From the NCBI RefSeq assembly GCF_000522985.1, contig NZ_CP007129.1:806001-870000 (forward strand): a stretch of 64,000 nt of DNA, read 5' to 3'. The DNA comes from Gemmatirosa kalamazoonensis (GTDB taxonomy: Bacteria; Gemmatimonadota; Gemmatimonadetes; Gemmatimonadales; Gemmatimonadaceae). Below the pieces are notes generated by a model. It was not told the DNA's origin. It did no database searches and saw nothing but the letters and a program-made list of their open reading frames with translations. A program made the position numbers and the translations under genes. Below, in pieces: positions 55,301 through 63,300 of the stretch. Within the stretch, counting starts at the first letter, position 1. Each line of letters opens with the position of its first letter.

Positions 55301-55832
55301 TGTTCATGCGATACGCGACGCGCTTGCCGTCGGGGGCGATCTTCCCCTGGTAGGCGCGTGGCATCGCCATCGGCTCCTCGACGCCGCCCGCCGCGGGCAC
55401 GGTCCAGAAGCGCGGCGCGGCGGTCGGCGCGGCGGTCGCGCGCGGCGACGCGAACACGATGCTCCGCCCGTCCGGCGTCCATCCCTGCACCATGTCGGCC
55501 GACGGGTGCCACGTCAGCCGCTTCGGCTCCCCGCCGGCGGCGGGCACGACGTAGACGTCGGTGTTGCCGCCGTAGTCGCCGCTGAACGCGACCCAGCGGC
55601 CGTCGGGGGAGAGCTTGGGGCTCGACTCGCCGCCGCCGCTCGTCAGCCGTCGCGCGGCACCGCCGGCACGGTCGACGATCCACACGTCGCCGCCATAGGC
55701 GAACGCGATCTGCGTCGCGCTCACCGACGGGGTCCGGAGCATCTTGGTCTGCGCGCCGGCGTTAGGCGCGGCGGCGAGGAGCGCGGCGCTCGACGCGAGC
55801 GCGGCGGCACGGGAGGCTGTGAGGCGCATCAT
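52398..55832 (-). CDS. Tricorn-type S41 peptidase
   Basis: 1144 residues, secreted (signal ending GAQ near residue 28). Order: an N-terminal TolB/PD40-type beta-propeller (repeats such as SSPKLSPDGRWVAFSGD and LPQWSPDGRFVSYFSD); a second propeller-like part; the tricorn C1 domain with LPYVVNRADLNYLMDMMGAEI and a His in IGHSYVRGGD; a PDZ segment (VKRGDYVLAINGVEL); and the S41 core with RYNGGGSAADYIVD and the nucleophile in VVNEMAGSGGDLMPY. Acts in the periplasm on peptides or misfolded protein. An odd low-complexity insert (about residues 575-600) is encoded by a palindromic DNA element (54029-54106). Alone in its direction. Confidence 0.9.
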   Translation of the reverse strand: MMRLTASRAAALASSAALLAAAPNAGAQTKMLRTPSVSATQIAFAYGGDVWIVDRAGGAARRLTSGGGESSPKLSPDGRWVAFSGDYGGNTDVYVVPAAGGEPKRLTWHPSADMVQGWTPDGRSIVFASPRATAAPTAAPRFWTVPAAGGVEEPMAMPRAYQGKIAPDGKRVAYRMNNSWDEERRNYRGGQNRPIWIMDLATHDVTTTPWVDSKEMDPAWIGDVVYFISDRDGVANVWSYDTRAKTLAELTHFRDFDVKALDAGGAPNAAVVFEQAGQIHELDPKTGREHVVPISATGDFPWMMPQWKDVTPRITSLALSPTGRRAAVEARGEIFTIPAEKGDPRNLTNASASAEILPQWSPDGRFVSYFSDRSGEYRLYIEAQDGLTPPREIVLPEPSRPYAPAWSPDGRKIAFQDTHLRLWVVDVATGAAKIADNDPYFHAARTLVPVWSPDSKWIAYPKHLKSLYRALYLYDVDTGEKRQITDGLADATSPAWDAGGKYLWFLASTNLALHSGLLDMSAYDRPETKSLYLMVLSKADSSPLLPESDEEAARAGRAPREPGREAPNTDSTRRTPSAERGAGSAERSDTARSTLSAPRSTLPVRIDFDGIQQRIVAVDNVAARDYEQLHAGAPGTVFFLEPLPETGTSERPGGGQGGGGSLGTVHRFQLSTRRAQPFVQGVAQYVVSADGKKLLYRAPGGQGGLYLVDADKAPPAANTGRLTASLRAYVDPRAEFKQIFDEGWRNERNNLYVPNMHGTDWAKDKQMYAPFLPYVVNRADLNYLMDMMGAEIAIGHSYVRGGDMGGPPQTGPGAPPAVGLLGADFTVENGRYRIAKIYDAESWNPELRAPLAMPGVNVKRGDYVLAINGVELRAPDNIYRLLDGTANRQTVLTVNAQPTLVGARQVTVLPIANEQGLRTRAWVEGNRRLVDSLSGGKLAYVYLPNTGQPGYTSFNRYYFAQQDRQGAIIDERYNGGGSAADYIVDLLGRTFDGYFNNPVGDRYPYTSPAEGIWGPKVMVVNEMAGSGGDLMPYMFKSRKLGTLVGKRTWGGLVATTDTPPFVDGGSMIAPRFGFFSRDGKWAVENEGVTPDVDVENWPKEVIAGHDPQLERAVQEALKQLAEHPVARASKEPPPPTWGKRLPEP
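54029..54106. repeat. Palindromic GAGCGTGGAGC element within the protease gene
   Basis: AGCGTGGAGCGTGGAGCGGAGAGCGT on the left is followed after a short loop by GCTCCCCGCTCCACGCTCCGCGCTC, largely its reverse complement. It keeps the reading frame and encodes a Ser/Arg/Glu-rich linker between propeller and C1 domain. Confidence 0.7.
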
Positions 55833-55923
55833 GGGGCCGTGTGGGCTCGGGGCGCGCCGGACGTCGGCGCGCGCGTGGAGTCTACGCGGGGGGCGGCGGG
55901 GGCGCTGACGAGGAGCGGCGAGA

Positions 55924-56043
55924 CGGCGGGACGCTGAAGCGCGGGACGATCGACGGCGGGACGCCTTACGGCGGGACGGCTTACGGCGGGACGGCTTACG
56001 GCGGGACGGCTTACGGCGGGACGGCTTACGGCGGGACGATCAA
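55924..56043 (+). repeat. Eight tandem 15-bp repeats, left array
   Basis: Units of CGGCGGGACGGCTTA with variants in the last five bases (four identical units in the middle). Intergenic between the divergent protease and hydrolase genes. Confidence 0.85.
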
Positions 56044-56166
56044 CCCCGGGACCGGGCGCCGGATCGTAGTTACCCGGGAGGGCTCCCCCCCCTTCGCCCA
56101 TAGTTCCACGACCGCCGCCGCGCCGCCGTACCAATCCGACGCCGACCGGCTCCCTCCGAACGCGCC

Positions 56167-56286
56167 GCGATCCCGCCGTTCGACGTCCCGCCGTTCGACG
56201 TCCCGCCGTAAGCCGTCCCGCCGTAGATCGTCCCGCCGTAGATCGTCCCGCCGTAGATCGTCCCGCCGTGAACCGTCCCGCCGTTC
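56167..56286 (-). repeat. Eight tandem 15-bp repeats, right array, inverted
   Basis: Units of ATCGTCCCGCCGTAG and variants, the reverse complement family of the left array. The two arrays, 123 bp apart, could pair into a stem of over 100 bp. Confidence 0.85.
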
Positions 56287-56386
56287 CTTCGCATGGCCGG
56301 ATCCGTCCATCTATTGCCCCACCCCGCCCCTCCGCGAGAGCCCGATCCGTCCTATCCTCCGAGCACACCCGCACCCGGCCCCCGCC

Positions 56387-56983
56387 ATGCTCACCACCGA
56401 CGCCGTCCCGCTCGCCCAGTCGGCGCTCCTCGTCGTCGACGCCCAGGAGTCGTTCCGCGCCGCCCCGCGCTGGGCGCGCCGCAGCAACCTCGCGTTCGAG
56501 GCGAACGTCGCCGCGCTCGTCGACGCGTACCGCGCCGCCGGACGGCCGGTCGTCTACTTCCTCCACACCGACGGCGACCCGGGGTTCGAGCCGGACAGCC
56601 CGCTGCTGCGGCTCATGGACTTCCTCGCGCCGCGCGCCGACGAGCCGGTGCTCCTGAAGGACACGCGCAACTGCTTCACGAGCACCAACCTCGCCGCCCG
56701 CCTCCTCGCGTTGGGCGTTAGGCGGCTCGCGGTCGCCGGGATCCAGACGGAGCAGTGCTGCGAGACGACGGCGCGCGTCGCCGCGGACCTCGGCTACGCG
56801 GTCGACTTCGTGCTCGACGCGACGCTCACGTTCCCGATCCCCGACCCCGATGTGCCGGGCGCGGAGCTCGACGTCGGCGCGGTGACGGAGCGCACGCGCT
56901 ACGCGCTCGCTCGCCGCTTCGCCCGCGTCGTCTCCACGACGACGCTCGTGCGCGAGCTCGCGCGCGAGCTCGCGGCGGCATGA
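56387..56983 (+). CDS. Isochorismatase-family cysteine hydrolase
   Basis: 198 residues from ATG 56387. Catalytic triad visible: Asp in LLVVDAQESF, Lys in LLKDTRNCF, Cys in GIQTEQCCETTAR with the preceding non-proline cis-peptide region. Lengths and spacing fit nicotinamidase-like hydrolases of unknown substrate. The stop TGA overlaps the ATG of the regulator gene (ATGA), so the two form an operon. Contains GTTAGGC read in a different frame (Val-Arg-Arg). Confidence 0.88.
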   Translation: MLTTDAVPLAQSALLVVDAQESFRAAPRWARRSNLAFEANVAALVDAYRAAGRPVVYFLHTDGDPGFEPDSPLLRLMDFLAPRADEPVLLKDTRNCFTSTNLAARLLALGVRRLAVAGIQTEQCCETTARVAADLGYAVDFVLDATLTFPIPDPDVPGAELDVGAVTERTRYALARRFARVVSTTTLVRELARELAAA

Positions 56984-57918
56984 GCGGACGGCCGCGGCGC
57001 GTCGTCTTCGCGCTCTTCCCTGGCTGCGAGATCCTCGACGTCGCGGGACCGCTGCAGGCGTTCCACGAGGCGGCGGCGTGCGGCGTGCCGTACGAGATCG
57101 GCTACGCCGCGGCGACGCCGGCGCTCGTCACGGCGCAGGGGCTCACGCTCGCCGCGCTGCCACCGTTCCCCGAGGTCGGGCCCGACGACCGCGTGTTCGT
57201 GCCCGGCTTCGCGTTAGGCACGGGGCGCCCGCCGGCGTCGCTCGCACGGTGGGTGCGCGACGCGTCGCGCGCCGGCGCGCAGGTGTGCTAGGTGTGCACG
57301 GGCACGTTCGTGCTCGGCGAGGCAGGGCTGCTCGACGGACGCCGCTGCACGACGCACTGGAAGCGCGTGCGCGAGCTGCAGGAGCGGTTCCCGCGCGCGA
57401 TCGTGGTCGGCGAGCGGCTGTTCGTCGAGGACGGGCCGATCGCGAGCTCCGCGGGGATCGCCGCCGGCATCGACCTCGCGCTCGCGCTGCTCGAGCGCGA
57501 CGGCGGCCCCGTGCTCGCGTCGCAGGTCGCGCGCGAGATGGTCGTCTACCTGCGCCGCGACGGCGCGCACGCGCAGGACAGCGTCTACCTCGACTACCAG
57601 ACGCACCTGAGCCCCCGCGTGCACGTCGTGCAGCAGCACCTCGTCGCGCACCCCGACGCGCGCGACTCGCTCGCCGACCTCGCGCGCCTCGCCGGCATGA
57701 GCGAGCGCCATCTCACGCGCACGTTCCGCCGCGCGACGGGGCTCTCCGTGCACGCGTTCCGCGAGCGGCTCCGCGTCGAGCGCGCGCGCGACCTGATGCG
57801 CAACCCCACGCTCACCCTCGCTGCGATCGCGACGGCGTGCGGGTACGAGGACGCGCGGCAGCTCCGGCGCGTGTGGCGAGCGCACCATGGACGGTCGCCG
57901 CGCGGTATGCGCGGCTAG
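56980..57918 (+). pseudogene. GlxA-type AraC-family regulator with in-frame amber stop
   Basis: 312 codons in one frame, interrupted by TAG at 57289. N-terminal DJ-1/PfpI domain (FALFPGCEILDVAGPLQAFHEA) and C-terminal AraC helix-turn-helix pair (LADLARLAGMSERHLTRTFRRATG and LAAIATACGYEDARQLRRVWR). The stop falls where relatives have the Ser of the S-V-C-T-G nucleophile-elbow segment (here VC-stop-VCTGTFVLGE). A TCG to TAG single-base change explains it. Otherwise intact, so it is a recent mutation, a sequence error, or a readthrough case. Probably regulates the upstream hydrolase. Confidence 0.8.
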
Positions 57919-57928
57919 CGCGGCTCCT

Positions 57929-58069
57929 GGACTCCACGGACGAGTTTCTGTAGGACTGAAGAAGGACTGAAGGAGGACGGAAGAAGGACCAACAACTCTG
58001 TTGGTGTTCTCCTCCTTCAGTCCTCCTTCAGTCCTTCTTCAGTCCTCCAAGAACACGTCCGTGGAGTCC
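57929..58069. terminator. Long nested inverted repeat between convergent genes
   Basis: Outer arms GGACTCCACGGACG / CGTCCGTGGAGTCC (57929-57942, 58056-58069); middle arms made of AGGACTGAAG/AAGG repeats and their complements (about 57952-57985 and 58011-58047); a perfect central hairpin ACCAACA-ACTC-TGTTGGT (57988-58005). Lies between the regulator (+) and the small secreted protein gene (-), so it could end transcription from both sides. It is far larger than a normal terminator. Confidence 0.65.
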
Positions 58070-58081
58070 GGAACGACGCGC

Positions 58082-58549
58082 CTAACGCTGTCCGCCGCCG
58101 CGCCGCCCGCCCCCACCGGGCCCGCGCATCCACGGCGCGGGGATCGAGTCGAACGCCGCGCGGTGCGCGGGGTCGAGCGCGGCACGCACGTCGGCGTGCA
58201 TCGAGTCCAGGATGGTGCGGAGCTGCTGCCCCGGGCCGCGCCAGAACGCCTCGACCTGCGGCTGGCGGCGCTTCACGGCGCTGTCGACGCGGGCCCGCTC
58301 GGCCGCCGAGACGCCGATGCGCGACAGCGGATCGCCGCCGCCGCCCGGGCCCCCGCCGCGGCGGCCGCACAGCCACGCGGGCGGATGGCTGTCGCCACGC
58401 CGCGGACGGCACACGCGCGGGCGCCCGCCCCACCCCGCACCCACTCCCGCCACGAAGACGAGCAGCAGCGCGGCCGCCGCCGCGAGCCGGGCGCGCGTGC
58501 GCGCGCCGGCGCGGTCGTCGGCCGGCAGCCGGTCGCCCGGCTCGGTCAT
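58082..58549 (-). CDS. Spy/LTXXQ-like periplasmic protein with membrane anchor
   Basis: 155 residues from ATG 58549. One N-terminal membrane helix (LAAAAALLLVFVAGVGAGWG), then a helical part: DPLSRIGVSAAERARVDSAVKRRQPQVEAFW and LRTILDSMHADVRAALDPAHRAAFDSI, the Spy/CpxP/heavy-metal-sensor pattern. Gly-rich tail. Last gene of the sigma-factor operon; overlaps the anti-sigma gene by 4 bp. The stop codon is supplied by a GTTAGGC heptamer (CGT TAG GC). Confidence 0.65.
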   Translation of the reverse strand: MTEPGDRLPADDRAGARTRARLAAAAALLLVFVAGVGAGWGGRPRVCRPRRGDSHPPAWLCGRRGGGPGGGGDPLSRIGVSAAERARVDSAVKRRQPQVEAFWRGPGQQLRTILDSMHADVRAALDPAHRAAFDSIPAPWMRGPGGGGRRGGGQR

Positions 58550-58983
58550 TCCGGATCTCCGTCGAGCATGGAGCGCACGAGGTCGTCCGCGTCGGGCGCG
58601 CGCTGCTCGGCGATCCACGCGCCGTCCGCGCCGAGCAGCGCCTGCTGCACCGTCTCCTCGCTCAGCGACCCCGCGGTCGCGACGACGTCGCCCGTCGCGG
58701 CCATCGGCGCCTCGATCTGGCGCGCCGACAGGAGCGCGATGACGATCGCCGCCGCCGCGGCGACGAACGCCGGCACGGCGAAGCGGGCGACCGCCGCGAC
58801 CACCCCGTCGACGACGCTGACGGCGGCGCTCCGGGTCAGCCGCCCGGCGCGGCGCGCGAGCTCCGGCGCGGCCGCGCTCTCGATGCGCGCGACGAGCGAC
58901 GCCCACCGGTCCGGCGTGCCGCGGTCCGGCCAGAGAGGGGTGAGATCCACCGCGGTGGTCTCGTCGGGGTCATGCGTCGTCAT
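58546..58983 (-). CDS. Probable anti-sigma factor (membrane)
   Basis: 145 residues. A soluble N-terminal part (WASLVARIESAAAPELARRAG), one membrane helix (ARFAVPAFVAAAAAIVIALLSA) and an extracytoplasmic acidic tail. No zinc-binding motif is visible. Called from topology and from overlapping both the ECF sigma gene (14 bp) and the Spy-like gene (4 bp). Confidence 0.65.
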   Translation of the reverse strand: MTTHDPDETTAVDLTPLWPDRGTPDRWASLVARIESAAAPELARRAGRLTRSAAVSVVDGVVAAVARFAVPAFVAAAAAIVIALLSARQIEAPMAATGDVVATAGSLSEETVQQALLGADGAWIAEQRAPDADDLVRSMLDGDPE

Positions 58984-59620
58984 CGTCTCTCCTCCACTCG
59001 GCGCTCAGCCGGCGCCGTAGGTCGCGACGGGCCCAGAACAGGTGTGCCCGGACCGTCCCTTCCGCCAATCCCAGATGCTCGCCGATCTCGCGGTGGCTCC
59101 ATCCCTCGAGATCGTGCAGCAGCACCACCTCGCGCCGCACGTCGGTGAGCGTGGCGAGCGCCGCGGCGAGGTGCGCCCGCGCGTCCGCCCGCTCCGCCGC
59201 GCGCAGGGGGCCCTGCGCCGGCGAGGCCGCCACCGTCTCGCCCACCACGTCGAGCGAGTCGGCGCGGCGCACGCGCGAGCGGCGCCGGAGGTCGATCGCC
59301 CGGTTGCGCACGATGGTGAGCAGCCACGGCCGGAACTTCTCCTCCGGCCGGCAGTCCTCGAGGCGGCGCAGCGCCGAGACGAACGCGTCCTGCACGGCGT
59401 CGTCCGCCTCTTCCGCGTCGCCGAGGACGACGAGGGCGGCGGCGTGCGCGGCCCGGACGTGCTTCCGCACGAGCGCGCCGAACGCCCCCTCGTCGCCGGC
59501 GCGCGCGCGACGCACGAGCGCCGCGTCCTCCGCCGCCGCCTCGTCGTTCGTCGCCCCGGTGCGGGGACTCCGCCGGGGGGAGGCATCGCCCCCCCCGGCC
59601 GGATCATCCCGATCGTGCAC
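58970..59620 (-). CDS. ECF-type RNA polymerase sigma factor
   Basis: About 216 residues if GTG 59620 is used; an ATG at 59677 would add 19 residues and overlap the upstream gene. Region 2: ALVRKHVRAAHAAALVVLGDAEEADDAVQDAFVSALRRL with the DAVQDAF core-binding motif. Region 4: LTDVRREVVLLHDLEGWSHREIGEHLGLAEGTVRAHLFWARRDLR. Likely controls this operon, with the Spy-like proteins as envelope-stress effectors. Confidence 0.9.
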   Translation of the reverse strand: MHDRDDPAGGGDASPRRSPRTGATNDEAAAEDAALVRRARAGDEGAFGALVRKHVRAAHAAALVVLGDAEEADDAVQDAFVSALRRLEDCRPEEKFRPWLLTIVRNRAIDLRRRSRVRRADSLDVVGETVAASPAQGPLRAAERADARAHLAAALATLTDVRREVVLLHDLEGWSHREIGEHLGLAEGTVRAHLFWARRDLRRRLSAEWRRDDDDA

Positions 59621-59651
59621 CGACGCGACGACGCATCGCGCGGTCAGCGGC

Positions 59652-60092
59652 TCACCGCGTGGCCGGGGGACGGCCACCGCCGCGGTTGCGCATCGCCGCC
59701 ATCAGCTCGTCGTACTTCGCCGACTGCTCGGGCGTGAGCACCGCCTTGATCGCGGTCGTACGCTCCTGCATCAGCTGCTGCCGCTTCGCGCGATCCTCGT
59801 CGCTCGGCGGGGTGCCCGGCGTGAACGCCGGCATCTTCGCCTGGAACGACGTGTTGATCGAATCGACCTTCGTGCGCTGCGCCGCGGTCAGGTTGAGGCT
59901 GTCCATCAGGGCAGCCATCATGCGCTGGCCCCCCATGCCCCGGCCCCCACCACCTCCCCCCCCTGCGGGCGGCTGATCCTTCGTCACCGGCTGCTGGGCC
60001 TGCGCGGCCGTCGCCAGCACGGCGACGAGGGACGTGGCGGTGGCGACCTGCGCGACGGCGCGGAAGGCGCGCCGGACGGACGGGTTGAACAT
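59652..60092 (-). CDS. Spy/CpxP-like periplasmic protein
   Basis: 146 residues from ATG 60092. Signal peptide (AVAQVATATSLVAVLATAAQAQQ), a glycine run, then LNLTAAQRTKVDSINTSFQAKMP and LMQERTTAIKAVLTPEQSAKYDELMA. The two LT..Q motifs (LTAAQ, LTPEQ) are the LTXXQ hallmark of Spy/CpxP chaperones and metal-sensing proteins. First gene of the operon, ahead of the sigma factor. Confidence 0.82.
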   Translation of the reverse strand: MFNPSVRRAFRAVAQVATATSLVAVLATAAQAQQPVTKDQPPAGGGGGGGRGMGGQRMMAALMDSLNLTAAQRTKVDSINTSFQAKMPAFTPGTPPSDEDRAKRQQLMQERTTAIKAVLTPEQSAKYDELMAAMRNRGGGRPPATR

Positions 60093-60378
60093 CGGTGTGG
60101 CTCCTACGGTGTGATGGGTCTCGTGCGGATCCCACCCCTCGCGCACCGGACGGAACGGGAGGGGGCCGAGCAAGACACGCGCGGCGCGCCAAGATCGTTT
60201 AGGGGCCAATCCATGTCGAGGCGACCCCCCACCGGGGCGTGCCGCGCGTCACCGCGCGTCCCCCGCATCACGCGCGCCCCGACGGGCGATCGACGTCCGA
60301 TTAAACGGTCGGCCCGGCGGCTGCGTCTCCGTCGCAGCGTCCTTTTCGTCGTCGGCCTCACCGCGTGGACTGAATTCC
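60093..60378. promoter_or_regulatory. Divergent intergenic region
   Basis: 286 bp between the start of the Spy-like operon (minus) and the TonB receptor (+), so promoters for both directions must be here. CGTCCGATTAAACGGTCGG (about 60294) is the only AT-containing palindrome-like stretch. I cannot assign a specific sigma-factor box. Confidence 0.45.
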
Positions 60379-63300
60379 GTGTCTCGTCATCGTCTGCTCC
60401 GCGCCGCGCGCACCGCGCGCGCGCTTCTCTACATCGGCAGCCTCGCCGCGGCGAGCGCCGAGTTCGCGATCCCCGCCGTCGCGTCCGCGCAGGTGGGAGC
60501 CACCACCGACATCCTCAGCGGCACCGTCAAGAACGCGCAGGGGCAGCCGCTCGCCGGCGCCACGGTGACCGCGATCTCCGTCGAGACGCAGCTGACGCGC
60601 ACGAAGACGACCGACGCGAAGGGACACTACGTCATCGTGTTCCCCGACGGCGGCGGACGCTATCAGCTCACCGTGCGCGCGATCGGCGTGCAGCCGCGCA
60701 CGCTCCTCGTGCAGCGCTCCGTCGACGAGGACCAGCTCATCACGAACGTGACGATGGGCGGCTCGTCGGTGCAGCAGCTCAGCGCCGTCACCGTGCGCGA
60801 CAACGCGCGCGACCGCGGCCTCGGCAACGCGAACGACCGCCCGACGCCGGGGTCGCAGGAGCGCACGTTCAACCCCGACCAGCTCTCGAAGCTCCCGCTG
60901 GCCGACGCGAGCGACCTCGCCGCGATCGCCGCGCTCACGCCGGGCGTCGTCGGCATCACGGGCAGCGACTCCACGTCGAACGCGTTCAGCGTCGCCGGCC
61001 AGCGGCTCACGGACAACAACGTCACGCTCGACGGCCTCTCGTTCGGCTCGGGCTCCGTGCCGCAGGACGCGGTGCGCAACACGCGCGTCATCACGAACAC
61101 GTACGACGCCGCGCGCGGCCAGTTCAGCGGCGGGCAGATCGCGAGCACGACGCGCCGCGGCACGAACCTCGTCCAGGGCTCCTTCACCGACCAGTTCCGC
61201 GATCCGTCGCTCGCGTTCCAGTCGGCCGAGGCGGGCGCGTTCGGCCGCGCGTATCATCAGAACACGCTGTCCGGCGGATTGGGCGGGCCGATCATCAAGA
61301 ACAAGCTGTTCGTCTTCGGCTCGTTCCAGGTGCGCGGCCGCACCGACCCGCTCCAGTCGCTGCTCTCGGCGAACGCCGCGACGCTGCAGCGCCTCGGCGT
61401 CAGCCCCGACTCGGTCGGGCAGTTCCTCGGCGCGCTCTCGCGCTACGGCATCGCGCCGACGACGTCGAGCATCCCCGGCGACCGGAGCAACGACCAGAAC
61501 CAGCTCTTCCTCCGCTTCGACGGGCGCCTCACCGAGTCGCACACGCTGATGCTGCGCTTCGACGGCCAGTGGAACGACGCCGCCGCGCAGCGCATCGCGT
61601 CGTTGGGCCTGCCGTCGTCGGGCGGGAGCCAGACGCGGAACGGGTTCGGCGTGATGGCGTCGCTCACGTCGCAGCTCACGCTGTTCAACGGCGCCGTGAT
61701 CAACGAGATCCGCGCCTACCGCTCGACGGCGGACCAGCAGAGCGACCCGTACCTCTCGCTCCCCGCGGGGCGCGTGCAGATCCTGTCGGCGCTCTCCGAC
61801 AACGCGCTCAGCACGTCGACGCTGCAGTTCGGCGGCAACGCGGGGCTGCCGCAGGCGAGCGACAACGTGACGTTCGAGAGCTCCGACGAGCTGTCGTTCA
61901 TCCCGGCGGGGAGCGGGCACCGCTTCAAGCTCGGCGCGCTGCTGAACCACGTGCAGAACGACCAGGACTTCACGGCCAATCGGTTAGGCACGTTCACGTA
62001 CAACTCGCTCGCCGACTTCCTCGCGAACCGGCCGTCGCAGTACACGCGCACGCTCACGCCGCAGCAGCGCAACGGGCAGTCGACGAACGCCGCGCTGTAC
62101 GCGGGCGACACGTGGCGCTGGAAGCCGACCGTGCAGCTCACGTACGGCGTGCGGCTCGAGGGCTCGGAGTACGGCGGCGCGCCGGCGCTGAACCCGCAGG
62201 TGGAGCAGTTCTTCGGCTATCGCACCGACCGCTTCCCGACCGAGGTGCACCTGTCGCCGCGCATCGGCTTCTCGTGGTCGCCGCGGTGGAACACGACGAG
62301 CGGCACGCCCGAGCAGCAGGGACGTGTTGCCGGGAACAACGGCGGCGGGAGCGGTGGGCGCGGGAACGGCGGCGGTGGTGGCGGTCGGTTCGGCGGCGGC
62401 TTCGGCGGCGCGGGCGGCGGGCCGGCGACGACGTTCCGCGGCGGCGTGGGCGAGTTCCGCGCGCTCGCGCCGACGCAGGTGTTCTCGAGCGCGCAGAGCG
62501 CCACGGGGCTGTCGAACACCGAGTCGCAGCTCGTGTGCATCGGCGCCGCGGTGCCGACGCCCGACTTCTCGGCCTACGCGTTAGGCACCGCGGCGCTCCC
62601 CACGCAGTGCGCGGGCGGGCTCGCGTCGAGCCCCATCAACACGGCGCGCCCGAACGTCACCGTGATCGACCCGGGCTTCCAGGCGCCGCGGTCGTGGCGC
62701 GGCTCGCTCGGCGTCACGCAGCGGGTCAAGGAGCGGCTGTCGCTGTCGCTCGACCTGAACTACGCGCGCGGCGTGGCGCAGTACGGCTTCCGCGACGCGA
62801 ACCTCGACGCGACGCCGGAGTTCACGCTGCGCGCCGAGGGCGGGCGGCCGGTGTTCGTCCCCGCGGCCACGATCGTGCCGACGACCGGCGCGGTGTCGCT
62901 GTTCGCGTCGCGCGTGCACCCCGAGTTCGGGCGCGTGCTCGTCGCCACGTCGAACCTCGCGAGCGACACGAAGCAGGCGACGCTCGGGCTGAACGCGTTC
63001 ACGCGGCGCGGCATCCAGGCGAACCTGTCGTACACGTTCATGCGGTCGCGCGACCAGACGTCGTTCCCGGGCGGCTTCGGCGGCTTCGGCGTCGCGAACA
63101 CGACGGCGGGCGACCCGAACGTGTCGGCGTGGGGACGCAGCGATCTCGAACGGCGACACCAGATCCAGGCGATCGTGTCGTGGCCCGCGGTGTCGTGGCT
63201 CGAGGTGAGCGCGGTCGGCCGGCTCAGCTCCGGCTCGCCGTACACGCCGGTCGTCGGCGGCGACATCAACGGCGACGGCTCGCGCAACGACCAGGCGTTC

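Noticed and set aside
53943-55937. 664-residue + strand frame opposite the protease
   Set aside because: Arg/Val/His-rich antisense shadow of a gene with clear propeller, PDZ and S41 motifs.
55829-56566. 245-residue minus frame over the 15-bp repeats
   Set aside because: Its pentapeptide repeats arise only because the DNA unit is 15 bp; it overlaps the protease start and hydrolase gene and has no other gene-like features.
60358-61950. 530-residue minus frame opposite the TonB receptor
   Set aside because: Antisense shadow; the + strand frame has signal peptide, plug motifs and runs to the edge.
62331-62430. Repeat element in the TonB receptor
   Set aside because: The GGCGGC-rich stretch simply encodes a Gly/Asn linker in frame.
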